In this document: positions 45,176-53,160 of the stretch, piece after piece | Layout: each line of letters starts with the position of its first letter | Position numbering within the stretch: position 1 is the stretch's first letter | Source: Aliiruegeria sabulilitoris | GTDB lineage: Bacteria; Pseudomonadota; Alphaproteobacteria; Rhodobacterales; Rhodobacteraceae | Direction: 5' to 3' | NCBI RefSeq assembly: GCF_001558155.1 | Contig: NZ_LOAS01000002.1 | Location: forward strand, 124,001-188,000 | Length of the DNA stretch: 64,000 nucleotides | The notes under the pieces: generated by a model | Database searches by the model: none | Told to the model about the DNA's origin: nothing | What the model saw: only the letters and a program-made list of their open reading frames with translations | Translations under genes and position numbers: made by a program

Positions 45176-47227
45176 ATGGCAAATGCATTTATCGACAAGA
45201 GTTTCGGGACCCTCCAGAAGGTCGGCAAGGCGCTCATGCTACCGGTTTCGGTGCTCCCCGTCGCCGGCATCCTGCTCGGCGTCGGCGCCTCCATCGCTGG
45301 CTCCGACAGCCTCGCGCCATGGCTCATAACCGTTGGCGAGATCATGGAGGCCTCCGGTGGCGCGGTCTTCGGCATCCTGCCGCTGATCTTCGCCATCGGC
45401 GTCGTGGTGGGCTTCACCGACAATGACGGCGTGGCCGCGATGTCCGCCACGGTGGGCTATTTCGTGCTGACCGCCGCGCTCGGGGTGATGGGGTTGCTCT
45501 CCATCCAGCTCTTTGCGCCGGTCGAGCCGATAAGTTTCCAGAACCAGTCGGCCTATGTCGAATATGATGTCGGGCGAGAACGCTTCGTCTGCCTGGACCC
45601 AGACGGCCGCACATTGGAAAAGATCCGCATTGCGGATCTGGAGGAGGAAATCGTCACCTGTGGCGACATCTCCATCCCCTTTACCTTGCAGGACGGCGTG
45701 GCGCATCTGTCCACCGGCGAGGGCGCGATGCAGCCCTTCCCGGCCGCGCAGAGCCGGGCCGAGATCAAGCAGATCTTCGGTTTCGAGAGCATTGATACCG
45801 GCGTTTTCGGCGGCATTCTGATCGGCCTCGTCGCAGCCTCGATGTTCAACCGGTTCTTCCGGATGAAGCTGCCGCCCTATCTCGGCTTCTTCGCCGGCAA
45901 GCGCTTCGTGCCCATCGCCACCTCCTTCGCCGCCATCGCGCTGGCCGCCGTGCTGGCCGTCATCTGGCCGCCGATCGGTGCGATGATCCGCGATTTCGGC
46001 GACTGGGCGGCCTATGGCAACCCGGCCATGGCGGTGACGACCTATGGTGTGGTGGAACGGGCGCTGATCCCCTTCGGCCTGCACCATATCTGGAACGTGC
46101 CATTCTTCTTCGAGGTCGGCTCTTACACCACGGACTCCGGTGACGTCGTCCACGGAGTCATCAACCGCTATTTCGCCGGCGACTACGAGGCCGGCATCCT
46201 CGGCGGCGCCTTCATCTTCAAGATGTTCGGCCTGCCGGCCGCGGCCTTCGCGATCATCCACACCGCGCGCCCCGAGAACCGGGCGCGGGTGTCGGGCATC
46301 ATGATCTCGGCGGCGCTGACCTCGTTCCTGACCGGCATCACCGAACCGCTGGAATTCGCCTTCCTCTTCGTCGCCCCGCTGCTTTACGCGGTGCACGCGG
46401 TCCTGGCCGGCCTTGCGCAGCTCATCACCTTCCTGCTCGGGGCCCGGCTCGGCTTCTCCTTCAGCCACGGCTTCATCGATTTCGCCCTGTTCTGGGTTAC
46501 GAACATCAAGCCCTGGGTGATCCTGATCCTCGGCCCGATCTTCGCGGCGGTCTACTACGTGACTTTCCGGACCCTGATCGTGAAATTCGATCTCAAGACG
46601 CCGGGCCGCGAGACCGAGGACGCGGGTCCAGCCATGGCTGGCGTCGCCTCTGCCGATCAGATGTCCAAGGAGCTTGTGCTGGCCTTTGGCGGGCGCTCCA
46701 ACATCGCGGGACTAGATGCCTGCATTACGCGCCTTCGGATCGAAGTGAATGATGTGACAAAGGCCAACCAGGACAAGCTGAAGGCGCTCGGCGCGGCCGG
46801 TGTGGTTCAGGTCGGCAACAACCTGCAGGCGATCTTCGGGCCGCAATCGGAGGGCTTGATGACCGACATGAAAGACTACCTGCGGACGGCGGGCGACGAG
46901 GCAGAACTGCCCGCAGGCTCGGCGGCACCAAAAGTGGTCTACAAACCCGACGCGGCGAAGCCACGCGTGGCCGATCCGCACGCAGCCGAGAAGGCGCGGG
47001 CCATTCTCGCGGCCCTCGGCGGTGCCGGCAATGTCCAGGTGGCGGAAAGCTGCGCCGAGACGCGCTTGCGGGTGACGCTGGCGGATGAAGCGAAACTCGA
47101 CACGGCGGCGCTCGCCGACGCGGGCGTTCGTGGCATTCAGCGCTTCGAGGACGGCGTCATGCATCTTCTGGTCGGTCTGAACGCGGATCAATATGCCGGT
47201 GAGCTGCGCGGGGCGATGGCGTCCTAG
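45176..47227 (+). CDS. nagE: PTS permease EIICB, N-acetylglucosamine/glucose family, with two EIIB-like domains
   Basis: A 683-residue membrane permease. The EIIC domain (about 1-440) has LQKVGKALMLPVSVLPVAGI, LPPYLGFFAGKRFVPIATSF, the substrate-site block GLHHIWNVPFF and FLTGITEPLEFAFLFVAPLL. EIIB follows with phospho-Cys C516 (GLDACITRLRIEV). A second EIIB-like domain at the C terminus carries C626 (ESCAETRLRV). GLHHIWNVPFF and the general layout favour the NagE branch, so GlcNAc is the likely substrate. A hydrophilic insert of about 75 residues (120-195) interrupts the membrane part. No nagA or nagB is in view, so the substrate remains an inference. Confidence 0.88.
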   Translation: MANAFIDKSFGTLQKVGKALMLPVSVLPVAGILLGVGASIAGSDSLAPWLITVGEIMEASGGAVFGILPLIFAIGVVVGFTDNDGVAAMSATVGYFVLTAALGVMGLLSIQLFAPVEPISFQNQSAYVEYDVGRERFVCLDPDGRTLEKIRIADLEEEIVTCGDISIPFTLQDGVAHLSTGEGAMQPFPAAQSRAEIKQIFGFESIDTGVFGGILIGLVAASMFNRFFRMKLPPYLGFFAGKRFVPIATSFAAIALAAVLAVIWPPIGAMIRDFGDWAAYGNPAMAVTTYGVVERALIPFGLHHIWNVPFFFEVGSYTTDSGDVVHGVINRYFAGDYEAGILGGAFIFKMFGLPAAAFAIIHTARPENRARVSGIMISAALTSFLTGITEPLEFAFLFVAPLLYAVHAVLAGLAQLITFLLGARLGFSFSHGFIDFALFWVTNIKPWVILILGPIFAAVYYVTFRTLIVKFDLKTPGRETEDAGPAMAGVASADQMSKELVLAFGGRSNIAGLDACITRLRIEVNDVTKANQDKLKALGAAGVVQVGNNLQAIFGPQSEGLMTDMKDYLRTAGDEAELPAGSAAPKVVYKPDAAKPRVADPHAAEKARAILAALGGAGNVQVAESCAETRLRVTLADEAKLDTAALADAGVRGIQRFEDGVMHLLVGLNADQYAGELRGAMAS

Positions 47228-47541
47228 GAACTGCTCTGTTCCCAAGGTTTGGATTGGCGCCCTGGCGAAGCGTGCTGGGGGCCTTGCCCCCCGCGCTTTC
47301 CGGCGCTCCCCCGGGATATTTCCGGTCAGAAGACGTGCCGGACACTCCAGTCTTCTTCTGACGTCAAATATCCCGGGGGTTTGGGAGGCCCCCCAACGGC
47401 TACAAGATTGGCGATTCCGACATCCTTTTCCCTCTCCCGGTCTTTTTTCATTGAATGTCCCGCGCGTTTCTGTAGATTGCGCCATCGCCTTTCCAGCGGC
47501 TTCGAAAAGACGGGCCGCACGTTTCAGCCGAAAGTCCTCCC
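47228..47541. repeat. Large imperfect inverted repeat (CCCCCGGGATATTT type) between the PTS operon and the helicase gene
   Basis: Left arm 47307-47334 (CTCCCCCGGGATATTT, then GTCAGAAGA) mirrors right arm 47351-47379 (TCTTCTTCTGA, then AAATATCCCGGGGG), with outer GGGGCC-rich arms at 47277-47292 and 47386-47393. A transcript could fold into a long cruciform-like stem that would stop or protect the nagE message. This sequence type recurs in Rhodobacterales intergenic regions by my recollection. The helicase gene start follows at 47542. Confidence 0.65.
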
Positions 47542-49608
47542 GTGAAAAAAGCCCTTGCCGATGCGCTCCAAGAGCGCGGATATACCAATCTCACGCCTGT
47601 TCAGGAGGCGGTGACGCAGCCTGAACTGGAGGGAGCTGACCTGTTGGTCTCGGCACAGACGGGGTCCGGAAAGACTCTTGGCTTCGGTCTTGCCATCGCT
47701 CCCACGCTCCTGCGCAGCGACGAGGCTTTCGGCTCCGCCGGCGCACCTCTCGCGCTGGTCATCGCGCCGACGCGGGAGCTGGCACTTCAGGTCAAACGCG
47801 AGCTTGCCTGGCTCTACGCAAAGGCCGGCGCGATGGTTGCATCCTGTGTCGGCGGCATGGACATGCGCGACGAGCGGCGCGCGCTGGCACGCGGCGCCCA
47901 CGTGGTCGTTGCCACGCCGGGGCGACTGCGGGACCATATCATGCGCGGCTCGATCGACCTGAGCGCGATCCGCTCCGTGGTTCTCGACGAGGCCGACGAA
48001 ATGCTGGATCTCGGTTTCCGCGAGGATCTGGAATTCATCCTCGACGAGGCCCCCGACACTCGACAGACGCTGCTGTTTTCCGCGACGGTCCCAAAGCCGA
48101 TCGAGCAACTGGCCCGCAGCTATCAGAAAGAAGCCGTACGTATCGTCACGCGTTCCGAGGCCAGCCAGCATGCCGATATCGAGTATCGCGCCATGCTGGT
48201 TGCCGATCGTGACGCCGAGAGCGCGGTCATCAACACGTTGCGTTACCACGAAGCGCCCAATGCCATTGTCTTTGGCAACACGCGCGAGATGGTCAACCGG
48301 CTGACCACACGCCTGTCCAATCGCGGCTTCCAGGTGGTGGCGCTGTCGGGCGAGCTCTCGCAGACCGAACGTTCTCACGCGTTGCAGTCGATGCGGGACG
48401 GGCGTGCTCGCGTCTGCGTGGCGACCGATGTCGCCGCGCGCGGGCTCGACTTGCCGAACCTCGACCTCGTGATTCACGCGCAGTTGCCCTCCAACCACGA
48501 AACCCTTTTGCACCGTTCGGGACGCACGGGTCGTGCCGGGCGCAAGGGCGTCAGCGCGCTGGTCGTTCAGCCCAAGTTCCGCAAGAAGGCCGAGCGTCTT
48601 CTGGCTGCGGCCAAGATCAAGGCCGAATGGGGCGGCGCGCCGACGGCAGAGGCGGTTCTGACACGCGACGAGGAGCGGCTTTTTGCCGATCCGATCTGGC
48701 AGGAAAGCTCCAATGAGTCCGAACCCGAGGTGATCGCAAGGCTCGTCCAGAGCTTCCCGGCCGAAAAGATCGCAAACGCCTTCCTGAGCCTCTACCGCGC
48801 CCAGCATTCCTCTCCCGAGGAGTTGACGGAAATGGACGCGGCACCGAAACCGCGCCGCGAATTCGGGCCCAGCGTCTGGTTCTCGCTCTCCATTGGCCGC
48901 GATTCCGGCGCCGATCCGCGTCGTATCCTGCCAATGGTCTGCAAGGCCGGCGGGATTACCAAGATCGATATCGGCGCGATCAGGCTCAAGCAGGAAGAAA
49001 GCTATGTCGAGATCGCCGAAGCCAGCGCGGATGCATTCTGCGAAGCGCTCGGCCCCGGCATGATCGTGGAAGACGGCGTCGTGGCGACCCGGTTGGACTC
49101 GCCGCCGTCCCTGCCCGCCGGACCCCGAAACGCGCCCTCCAACAAACGCTTCGACGCGAAGAGTGGGCCGGGCAAGCCGCGTCCTGCCGAGGCTGGCAGC
49201 CCCAAGCCCGAGTGGAAAGGCAAGCCGAAGGCGGACTGGAAGGACAAGCCGAAAGCGGATTGGAAAAACAAGCCGAAGCCCGACTGGAAAGACAAACCGA
49301 AGGCGGATTGGAAGGACAAGCCGAAGCCCGACTGGAAGGACAAGCCCGCCCGCGCCGCCAGCCCCGATAGCGACGAGGCCGCCGCCCCGCGCAAGCCCCG
49401 CCACAAGGCGAGCAAGCCCGCAAAGACGTGGGACAGGAGCGAAGCCAGCACTTCCGAAGGCACGGATAAGCCTCGCAAGCCGTACGTGAAAAAAGGCGCG
49501 CCGCCCCCGGCGGGCAAGCCATCGAGCAAGAAGAACAAGGCAAGAGCCAAGCCGGTCGCGCCAAAGAGCGCCCGTGGCGGCGATGCGCTGCCGCGACGCA
49601 AGAAGTAA
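47542..49608 (+). CDS. DEAD-box ATP-dependent RNA helicase with a repetitive basic tail
   Basis: A 688-residue RNA helicase. The motor core has the Q motif (TNLTPVQEAV), AQTGSGKT, APTRELA, TPGR, DEAD (VVLDEADEMLDLGF), SAT, and the HRSGRTGRAGRKG motif VI. A DbpA-type RNA-binding domain is probable near 435-510 (PSVWFSLSIGRDSGADPRRI, KIDIGAIRLKQEESYVEI). The tail after residue 525 is Lys/Pro/Trp-rich and contains six 8-residue units of the type KPKADWKD, which may bind RNA. The only usable start is GTG 47542; it has no good ribosome site, so expression may be tuned. Likely role is ribosome assembly or cold adaptation. Confidence 0.92.
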   Translation: MKKALADALQERGYTNLTPVQEAVTQPELEGADLLVSAQTGSGKTLGFGLAIAPTLLRSDEAFGSAGAPLALVIAPTRELALQVKRELAWLYAKAGAMVASCVGGMDMRDERRALARGAHVVVATPGRLRDHIMRGSIDLSAIRSVVLDEADEMLDLGFREDLEFILDEAPDTRQTLLFSATVPKPIEQLARSYQKEAVRIVTRSEASQHADIEYRAMLVADRDAESAVINTLRYHEAPNAIVFGNTREMVNRLTTRLSNRGFQVVALSGELSQTERSHALQSMRDGRARVCVATDVAARGLDLPNLDLVIHAQLPSNHETLLHRSGRTGRAGRKGVSALVVQPKFRKKAERLLAAAKIKAEWGGAPTAEAVLTRDEERLFADPIWQESSNESEPEVIARLVQSFPAEKIANAFLSLYRAQHSSPEELTEMDAAPKPRREFGPSVWFSLSIGRDSGADPRRILPMVCKAGGITKIDIGAIRLKQEESYVEIAEASADAFCEALGPGMIVEDGVVATRLDSPPSLPAGPRNAPSNKRFDAKSGPGKPRPAEAGSPKPEWKGKPKADWKDKPKADWKNKPKPDWKDKPKADWKDKPKPDWKDKPARAASPDSDEAAAPRKPRHKASKPAKTWDRSEASTSEGTDKPRKPYVKKGAPPPAGKPSSKKNKARAKPVAPKSARGGDALPRRKK
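49204..49347 (+). repeat. 24-bp tandem repeat coding for K-P-x-x-x-W-K-x units in the helicase tail
   Basis: Six consecutive units encode variants of KPKADWKD and KPKPDWKD. Silent differences between units show the array is not a very recent expansion. It lies within the helicase gene and keeps the reading frame. Confidence 0.85.
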
Positions 49609-49639
49609 TCCGTCCGGCCGCGCGGCACGCCTTGTGCGA

Positions 49640-51115
49640 TCAGCCGCGCACGGCGCCTTTTGACAACTCTGCGTAGATCTCCTCGGCCTCTTTCAGCAGG
49701 CCGGGAGAAAAGGCGCTGGCATTGAAACTGTCCGCCCCGGCCCGGAAATGGCCGGTGAAATCGGCACCGTTATCCGGAATTCCGCTCGCTTCGCACAGTG
49801 CCTGCATCGTGGCTTGCGGTTGCGTACGCAGGTCGTCTTGCGTGACGCAAAGGCAGGCATCGCGTTTGCGAGCGATCTCGTTGAAAGCCGCGATCCAGTA
49901 GGACAGCCAGAAATCCGGCTCAGTTGCATCCCGTGCGGTCGGGTCGAAGCCATCAAAGGCGATCGGTTTCAGAAGCGCGCCGAATTCCAGGTGGCCGATA
50001 TCGCGCATGTAGCGGCGGGTGAAGGCATCGGTCGCGTGCCGTTCGAGGAAATTGCGGTGCTGCCGCAGGAGAGAGGCCGCATGTGCGCCGGGGCTGCGCA
50101 GCGGCACGACGATCCGGCAACCGGGGAACATCGCGGGCAAGAGAGACAGCCGAGCGATATTGGCGTTGTTCTTGGACAGGTAATGCACCTTGCCGCTCGA
50201 CGCGGTCTCAGGCCGCCGCAGATGTCCGATCTTGGCAAAATGGCGGTCGAAGGCATCTTCTGCCCGCGGCTGCTGATCGCTCTCCTGCCAGAGCGAAATG
50301 CGCCGCGCGCCATATTTCTCCGGCCAGTAGAGACCCCACAGGATCTCGTCGAAGGCCTCCGGGCTGTCGAGGTCGATTTCCATGCCGTCGCCATGTGCAC
50401 GTTCCCGGCGCGCGACCGCGCGGGCACGGCTGCCATAGGCGCGCGCCCAGGAGAGCGGCGCGGTCAGGAAGGGCATGTCGCGGTAGCGATGGGTGGCAAC
50501 CGAGGGCAGCCCGTGCAGCGCGTTCAGAACCGCTGTCGTGCCACCGCGCGCCAGCGAGGTGATGAAGACGGGATGGGAGAGCTTGACCTCGGAGATCGTC
50601 TTGGCGAACAGCCGGTCGTCCAGGCGCCCCAGCCCCCGCATGACCGCCGGCGAGGCGAATGCCAGCGTGTGCACCAGTTGGTCGCCCGCGTTATAGGGCT
50701 CGTCACTTGCCTCTGTCTGTGTGGTGCCGAAGCTGCGCGAGATCCAGCCGCCAACAAGAATGGCGACAATCGACACGCCGATGATGAATTCCCACCGCAG
50801 CATCATGTCCATGCTGGCCGCATAAGGAACAAGACCGGCCAGATCCGCCGCGAAGATCGGCAGGGCGGCCAGCGCGAAAGTTGCCAGCAGACGGGTCGTC
50901 AGCCCGAAGGTCTTGCCGATCAGGGAGAGCCCGGCCTTCTGCACCGCGCGTTCCTTGGCCGCGTCGTCCATATCCGGGTCCGACATGGCCGAAACGCCGG
51001 CCTGAACAGACGACAGGACGCTCTTGGCCGAAGACGCAATGGCGGTTTTCCAAAGGCCGATGCCGAAACACAGAACCACGACAAGGCAAACGGCAAGCGG
51101 CGCGAGGACGCTCAT
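49640..51115 (-). CDS. Membrane-anchored sulfotransferase-family protein
   Basis: A 491-residue protein. Three hydrophobic segments occupy the first 130 residues (2-28, about 75-97 and 108-125), followed by a PAPS-dependent sulfotransferase domain: FITSLARGGTTAVLNALHGL is the 5'-phosphosulfate loop, and CRIVVPLRSPGAHAASLLRQH matches the 3'-phosphate-binding strand and loop. It would transfer sulfate to a membrane-bound sugar, lipid or peptide on the cytoplasmic side. Its ATG overlaps the 75-residue gene by four bases. It is the last of five same-strand genes, including an arylsulfotransferase-like protein and a UbiA prenyltransferase. The acceptor is unknown. Confidence 0.8.
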   Translation of the reverse strand: MSVLAPLAVCLVVVLCFGIGLWKTAIASSAKSVLSSVQAGVSAMSDPDMDDAAKERAVQKAGLSLIGKTFGLTTRLLATFALAALPIFAADLAGLVPYAASMDMMLRWEFIIGVSIVAILVGGWISRSFGTTQTEASDEPYNAGDQLVHTLAFASPAVMRGLGRLDDRLFAKTISEVKLSHPVFITSLARGGTTAVLNALHGLPSVATHRYRDMPFLTAPLSWARAYGSRARAVARRERAHGDGMEIDLDSPEAFDEILWGLYWPEKYGARRISLWQESDQQPRAEDAFDRHFAKIGHLRRPETASSGKVHYLSKNNANIARLSLLPAMFPGCRIVVPLRSPGAHAASLLRQHRNFLERHATDAFTRRYMRDIGHLEFGALLKPIAFDGFDPTARDATEPDFWLSYWIAAFNEIARKRDACLCVTQDDLRTQPQATMQALCEASGIPDNGADFTGHFRAGADSFNASAFSPGLLKEAEEIYAELSKGAVRG

Positions 51116-51339
51116 TTCTCGGCGCCAGCCCCTTGGTCAGCCTGCTTTTTGCCCTTCAGCATGCGCTTGAGCGGATACCAGAGAAAGCCGACAACCAGCA
51201 GCACGACCCCCACGATCAGCGCCCCGGTGATGACGATGGCGCCAAGCCCGGCCCCCGGGCCGATATAGGCCAGCGCCGGATTGGCCGAGATCAACAGAGC
51301 CGCACAGAGCATGGCGGCCAACTTGCTTAGTTTCCGCAT
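51112..51339 (-). CDS. Small membrane protein with signal peptide (75 residues)
   Basis: Begins with a signal peptide (MRKLSKLAAMLCAALLISANPALA) followed by YIGPGAGLGA, a Gly-rich turn, one membrane helix (AIVITGALIVGVVLLVVGFLW) and a basic C-terminal tail (LKRMLKGKK). It sits between the arylsulfotransferase-like gene (13-base overlap) and the sulfotransferase gene (ATGA overlap), so it is certainly translated with them. The YIGPGAG motif recurs in small proteins next to sulfotransferase or transferase genes by my recollection. It may be an assembly or anchoring subunit; function unknown. Confidence 0.8.
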   Translation of the reverse strand: MRKLSKLAAMLCAALLISANPALAYIGPGAGLGAIVITGALIVGVVLLVVGFLWYPLKRMLKGKKQADQGAGAEK

Positions 51340-52637
51340 TTCGATTTCGCCTCTTCAAAGAATGTCTTGTCCAGTTGCGGCGGCAGCACCTCGGCCCAGA
51401 AAACCCGCCAGACCTCACCGCCTTCGGTCTGGTTCTGGAACCGCCACGCCAGTTCTCCGTCAGCGGTATATTCCAGAACCCGCCCTTCACCAGCCGATGT
51501 GACGAGGATATTTCCGTCCGACAAGCGCTGATGCATCCCCATGATCTCGGTATAGAAGCCCACCTCCGGATCGGCACCGTCAATCAGGACGGAGAGCTCC
51601 CCGGTTGCAGCGTCGATCTCGACGATCCGGCTGGCGGCCGTCTGCAGCCCGTCCGACTTGGTGAAACTCCTGTTGTCGAAGATCGAGATCCGGTCTCCGC
51701 CGGCGAAATCCGGATCATGGTGCCGCATGACACGCCCTGAGCTGACGAACTTGACGCGTTCCAGGTCGGCATCGAACACGATGATCGTATGGATGTTTCT
51801 CAGCGAGAGCATCACGTCGCCGGGCGCGAACAGGGTGGAGTCCATGCCTTCCGGGAAGACCTCGACATCGTTCAGATGCAGGGTGTCGCCCGTCACGGGC
51901 AAGGCAAGGTTGTTGAGGTCCGACATGAAGAGCAGGCCCTCGTATCCGGCCTTCGTCAACATCTCCAGGATCTGAACAGTCTTCAGGATCTCCCCGTCCG
52001 GGCTGATCTTCTGAAGAGTCCAGTTGAGCACCTGCGGCTGATGGAGCGGATAGGGCATCGGCGCGTCCGAGGGGCGGATTTCGGCGGGAACCCAGATCGC
52101 GCTGTTCTCGTCGATATGGACGGAATGGTGGCCGAGATTTTCCAGTTTCCACAGGATCTCGCCGCAGACATCCATACGAAAGGTGCTCTGGTGGTCGAAA
52201 TTCGCCACCAGCGATCCGTCCGGCAGGAAACCGACGCCATGCAGGTACATGTTCTGCACCGGCCTGCGCGGGAAATCGCCCTCCCCGTCGGGCCAGATCT
52301 CGGTCCAGTTGGTCGCGTATGTGTGGATCAGATTGCCCGCGCGATCGATCACCCGCACTTCGGCGATGCGCTCGTCCAGGCCCGCGGCCATGGCGACAAG
52401 CCCGGGCTCCAGCGCGTCGGGCAGCAGGGTCGCAACCGGCTCCGGCAGAGGCGCGGTCGTGGTCTCCAGGATGCTGTCGCTCGGGGAAATCACCTCCCGG
52501 ACCGTGTTGTGCAGCTTGATGACCGCCGGAACGGGCGGCCAGGCATTGCGGTAGCCATAGACGCCATAGAGGAAAGACCCCGCGATCACCGTGACGGAAA
52601 CCGATGTGAAAAAGATCGTGCGCGACCAGTCCGTCAA
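51327..52637 (-). CDS. Arylsulfotransferase (ASST)-like membrane-anchored beta-propeller protein
   Basis: A 436-residue protein with an N-terminal membrane helix (about 7-27) and a six-bladed-propeller-like region resembling the ASST family: NMYLHGVGFLPDGSLVANFD, ENLGHHSVHIDENSAIWV, LHLNDVEVFPEG, GDVMLSLRNIHTIIVFDADL, VMRHHDPDFAGGDRISIFDN, and MGMHQRLSDGNILVTSAGEG. The His-containing blade motifs (HHSVHID, HHDPDF) are in the places used for catalysis in PAPS-independent arylsulfate sulfotransferases. The start appears to be TTG 52637. If active it would move sulfate between phenolic compounds in the periplasm. It could instead be a non-catalytic binding protein. Confidence 0.72.
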   Translation of the reverse strand: MTDWSRTIFFTSVSVTVIAGSFLYGVYGYRNAWPPVPAVIKLHNTVREVISPSDSILETTTAPLPEPVATLLPDALEPGLVAMAAGLDERIAEVRVIDRAGNLIHTYATNWTEIWPDGEGDFPRRPVQNMYLHGVGFLPDGSLVANFDHQSTFRMDVCGEILWKLENLGHHSVHIDENSAIWVPAEIRPSDAPMPYPLHQPQVLNWTLQKISPDGEILKTVQILEMLTKAGYEGLLFMSDLNNLALPVTGDTLHLNDVEVFPEGMDSTLFAPGDVMLSLRNIHTIIVFDADLERVKFVSSGRVMRHHDPDFAGGDRISIFDNRSFTKSDGLQTAASRIVEIDAATGELSVLIDGADPEVGFYTEIMGMHQRLSDGNILVTSAGEGRVLEYTADGELAWRFQNQTEGGEVWRVFWAEVLPPQLDKTFFEEAKSKCGN

Positions 52638-52740
52638 GACATCACCATGGCGTCGCGCCCCTTTCGGCTTGCCGCCCCCAAACGCATGCAGCGGCGGGAC
52701 AGACTGTCGTTCAGGCTTGTTTTCACGTCTCTTGCGCTCC

Positions 52741-53160
52741 TCAAGCTGGCTTCATCCGAGCGTCCGGAAAGACGAATTTCCGGTCGAGATTGAACTTCAC
52801 GACATATCCGACGCCCAGGCCCAGCACCGCGCCGACCTCGCGCGCCAGATCCGTCTGCCAGATCGCCCATGCCGTGGCCTCTGCGCCCCAAAAGATGGCA
52901 GTCGTGACCAGGCCCATCGCGGTGTAAAGACTGAATTTGCGTCCGTGTACGGCGACACCGGTGCTTTGGTCGTGAAAGATCCAGCGCTTGTCGAGGATGT
53001 ACTTGATCACCAGCCCGACCAGCGTTCCGGTCGCAATGGCCGCCATCAACCACAGGCCTCCGTCGCCCCTGAGCAGCACAAGGCGCTGTGCCAAAAGGTT
53101 CGCCAGCGTCGCGATCACGACAAAGAAGGCATAGAGAATCACGAGCCGCGCTGTCGTCAC
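52741..53160 (-). CDS. GtrA-family small membrane protein, putative polyprenyl-phosphate-sugar flippase
   Basis: A 139-residue protein with four membrane helices, the GtrA signature VGLVIKYILDKRWIFHD after helix 2, and the second half-motif VVKFNLDRKFVF at the end. GtrA proteins are thought to flip undecaprenyl- or decaprenyl-phosphate-linked sugars across the inner membrane. The start is GTG 53160, overlapping the UbiA gene's stop by four bases (GTGA). Its pairing with a UbiA-type transferase supports a lipid-linked sugar pathway. Confidence 0.87.
   Translation of the reverse strand: MTTARLVILYAFFVVIATLANLLAQRLVLLRGDGGLWLMAAIATGTLVGLVIKYILDKRWIFHDQSTGVAVHGRKFSLYTAMGLVTTAIFWGAEATAWAIWQTDLAREVGAVLGLGVGYVVKFNLDRKFVFPDARMKPA

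Noticed and set aside
47524-49404. Long minus-strand frame opposite the DEAD-box helicase, with runs of FGLSFQS-like repeats
   Set aside because: The repeats are only the reverse reading of the coding tandem repeat in the helicase tail.
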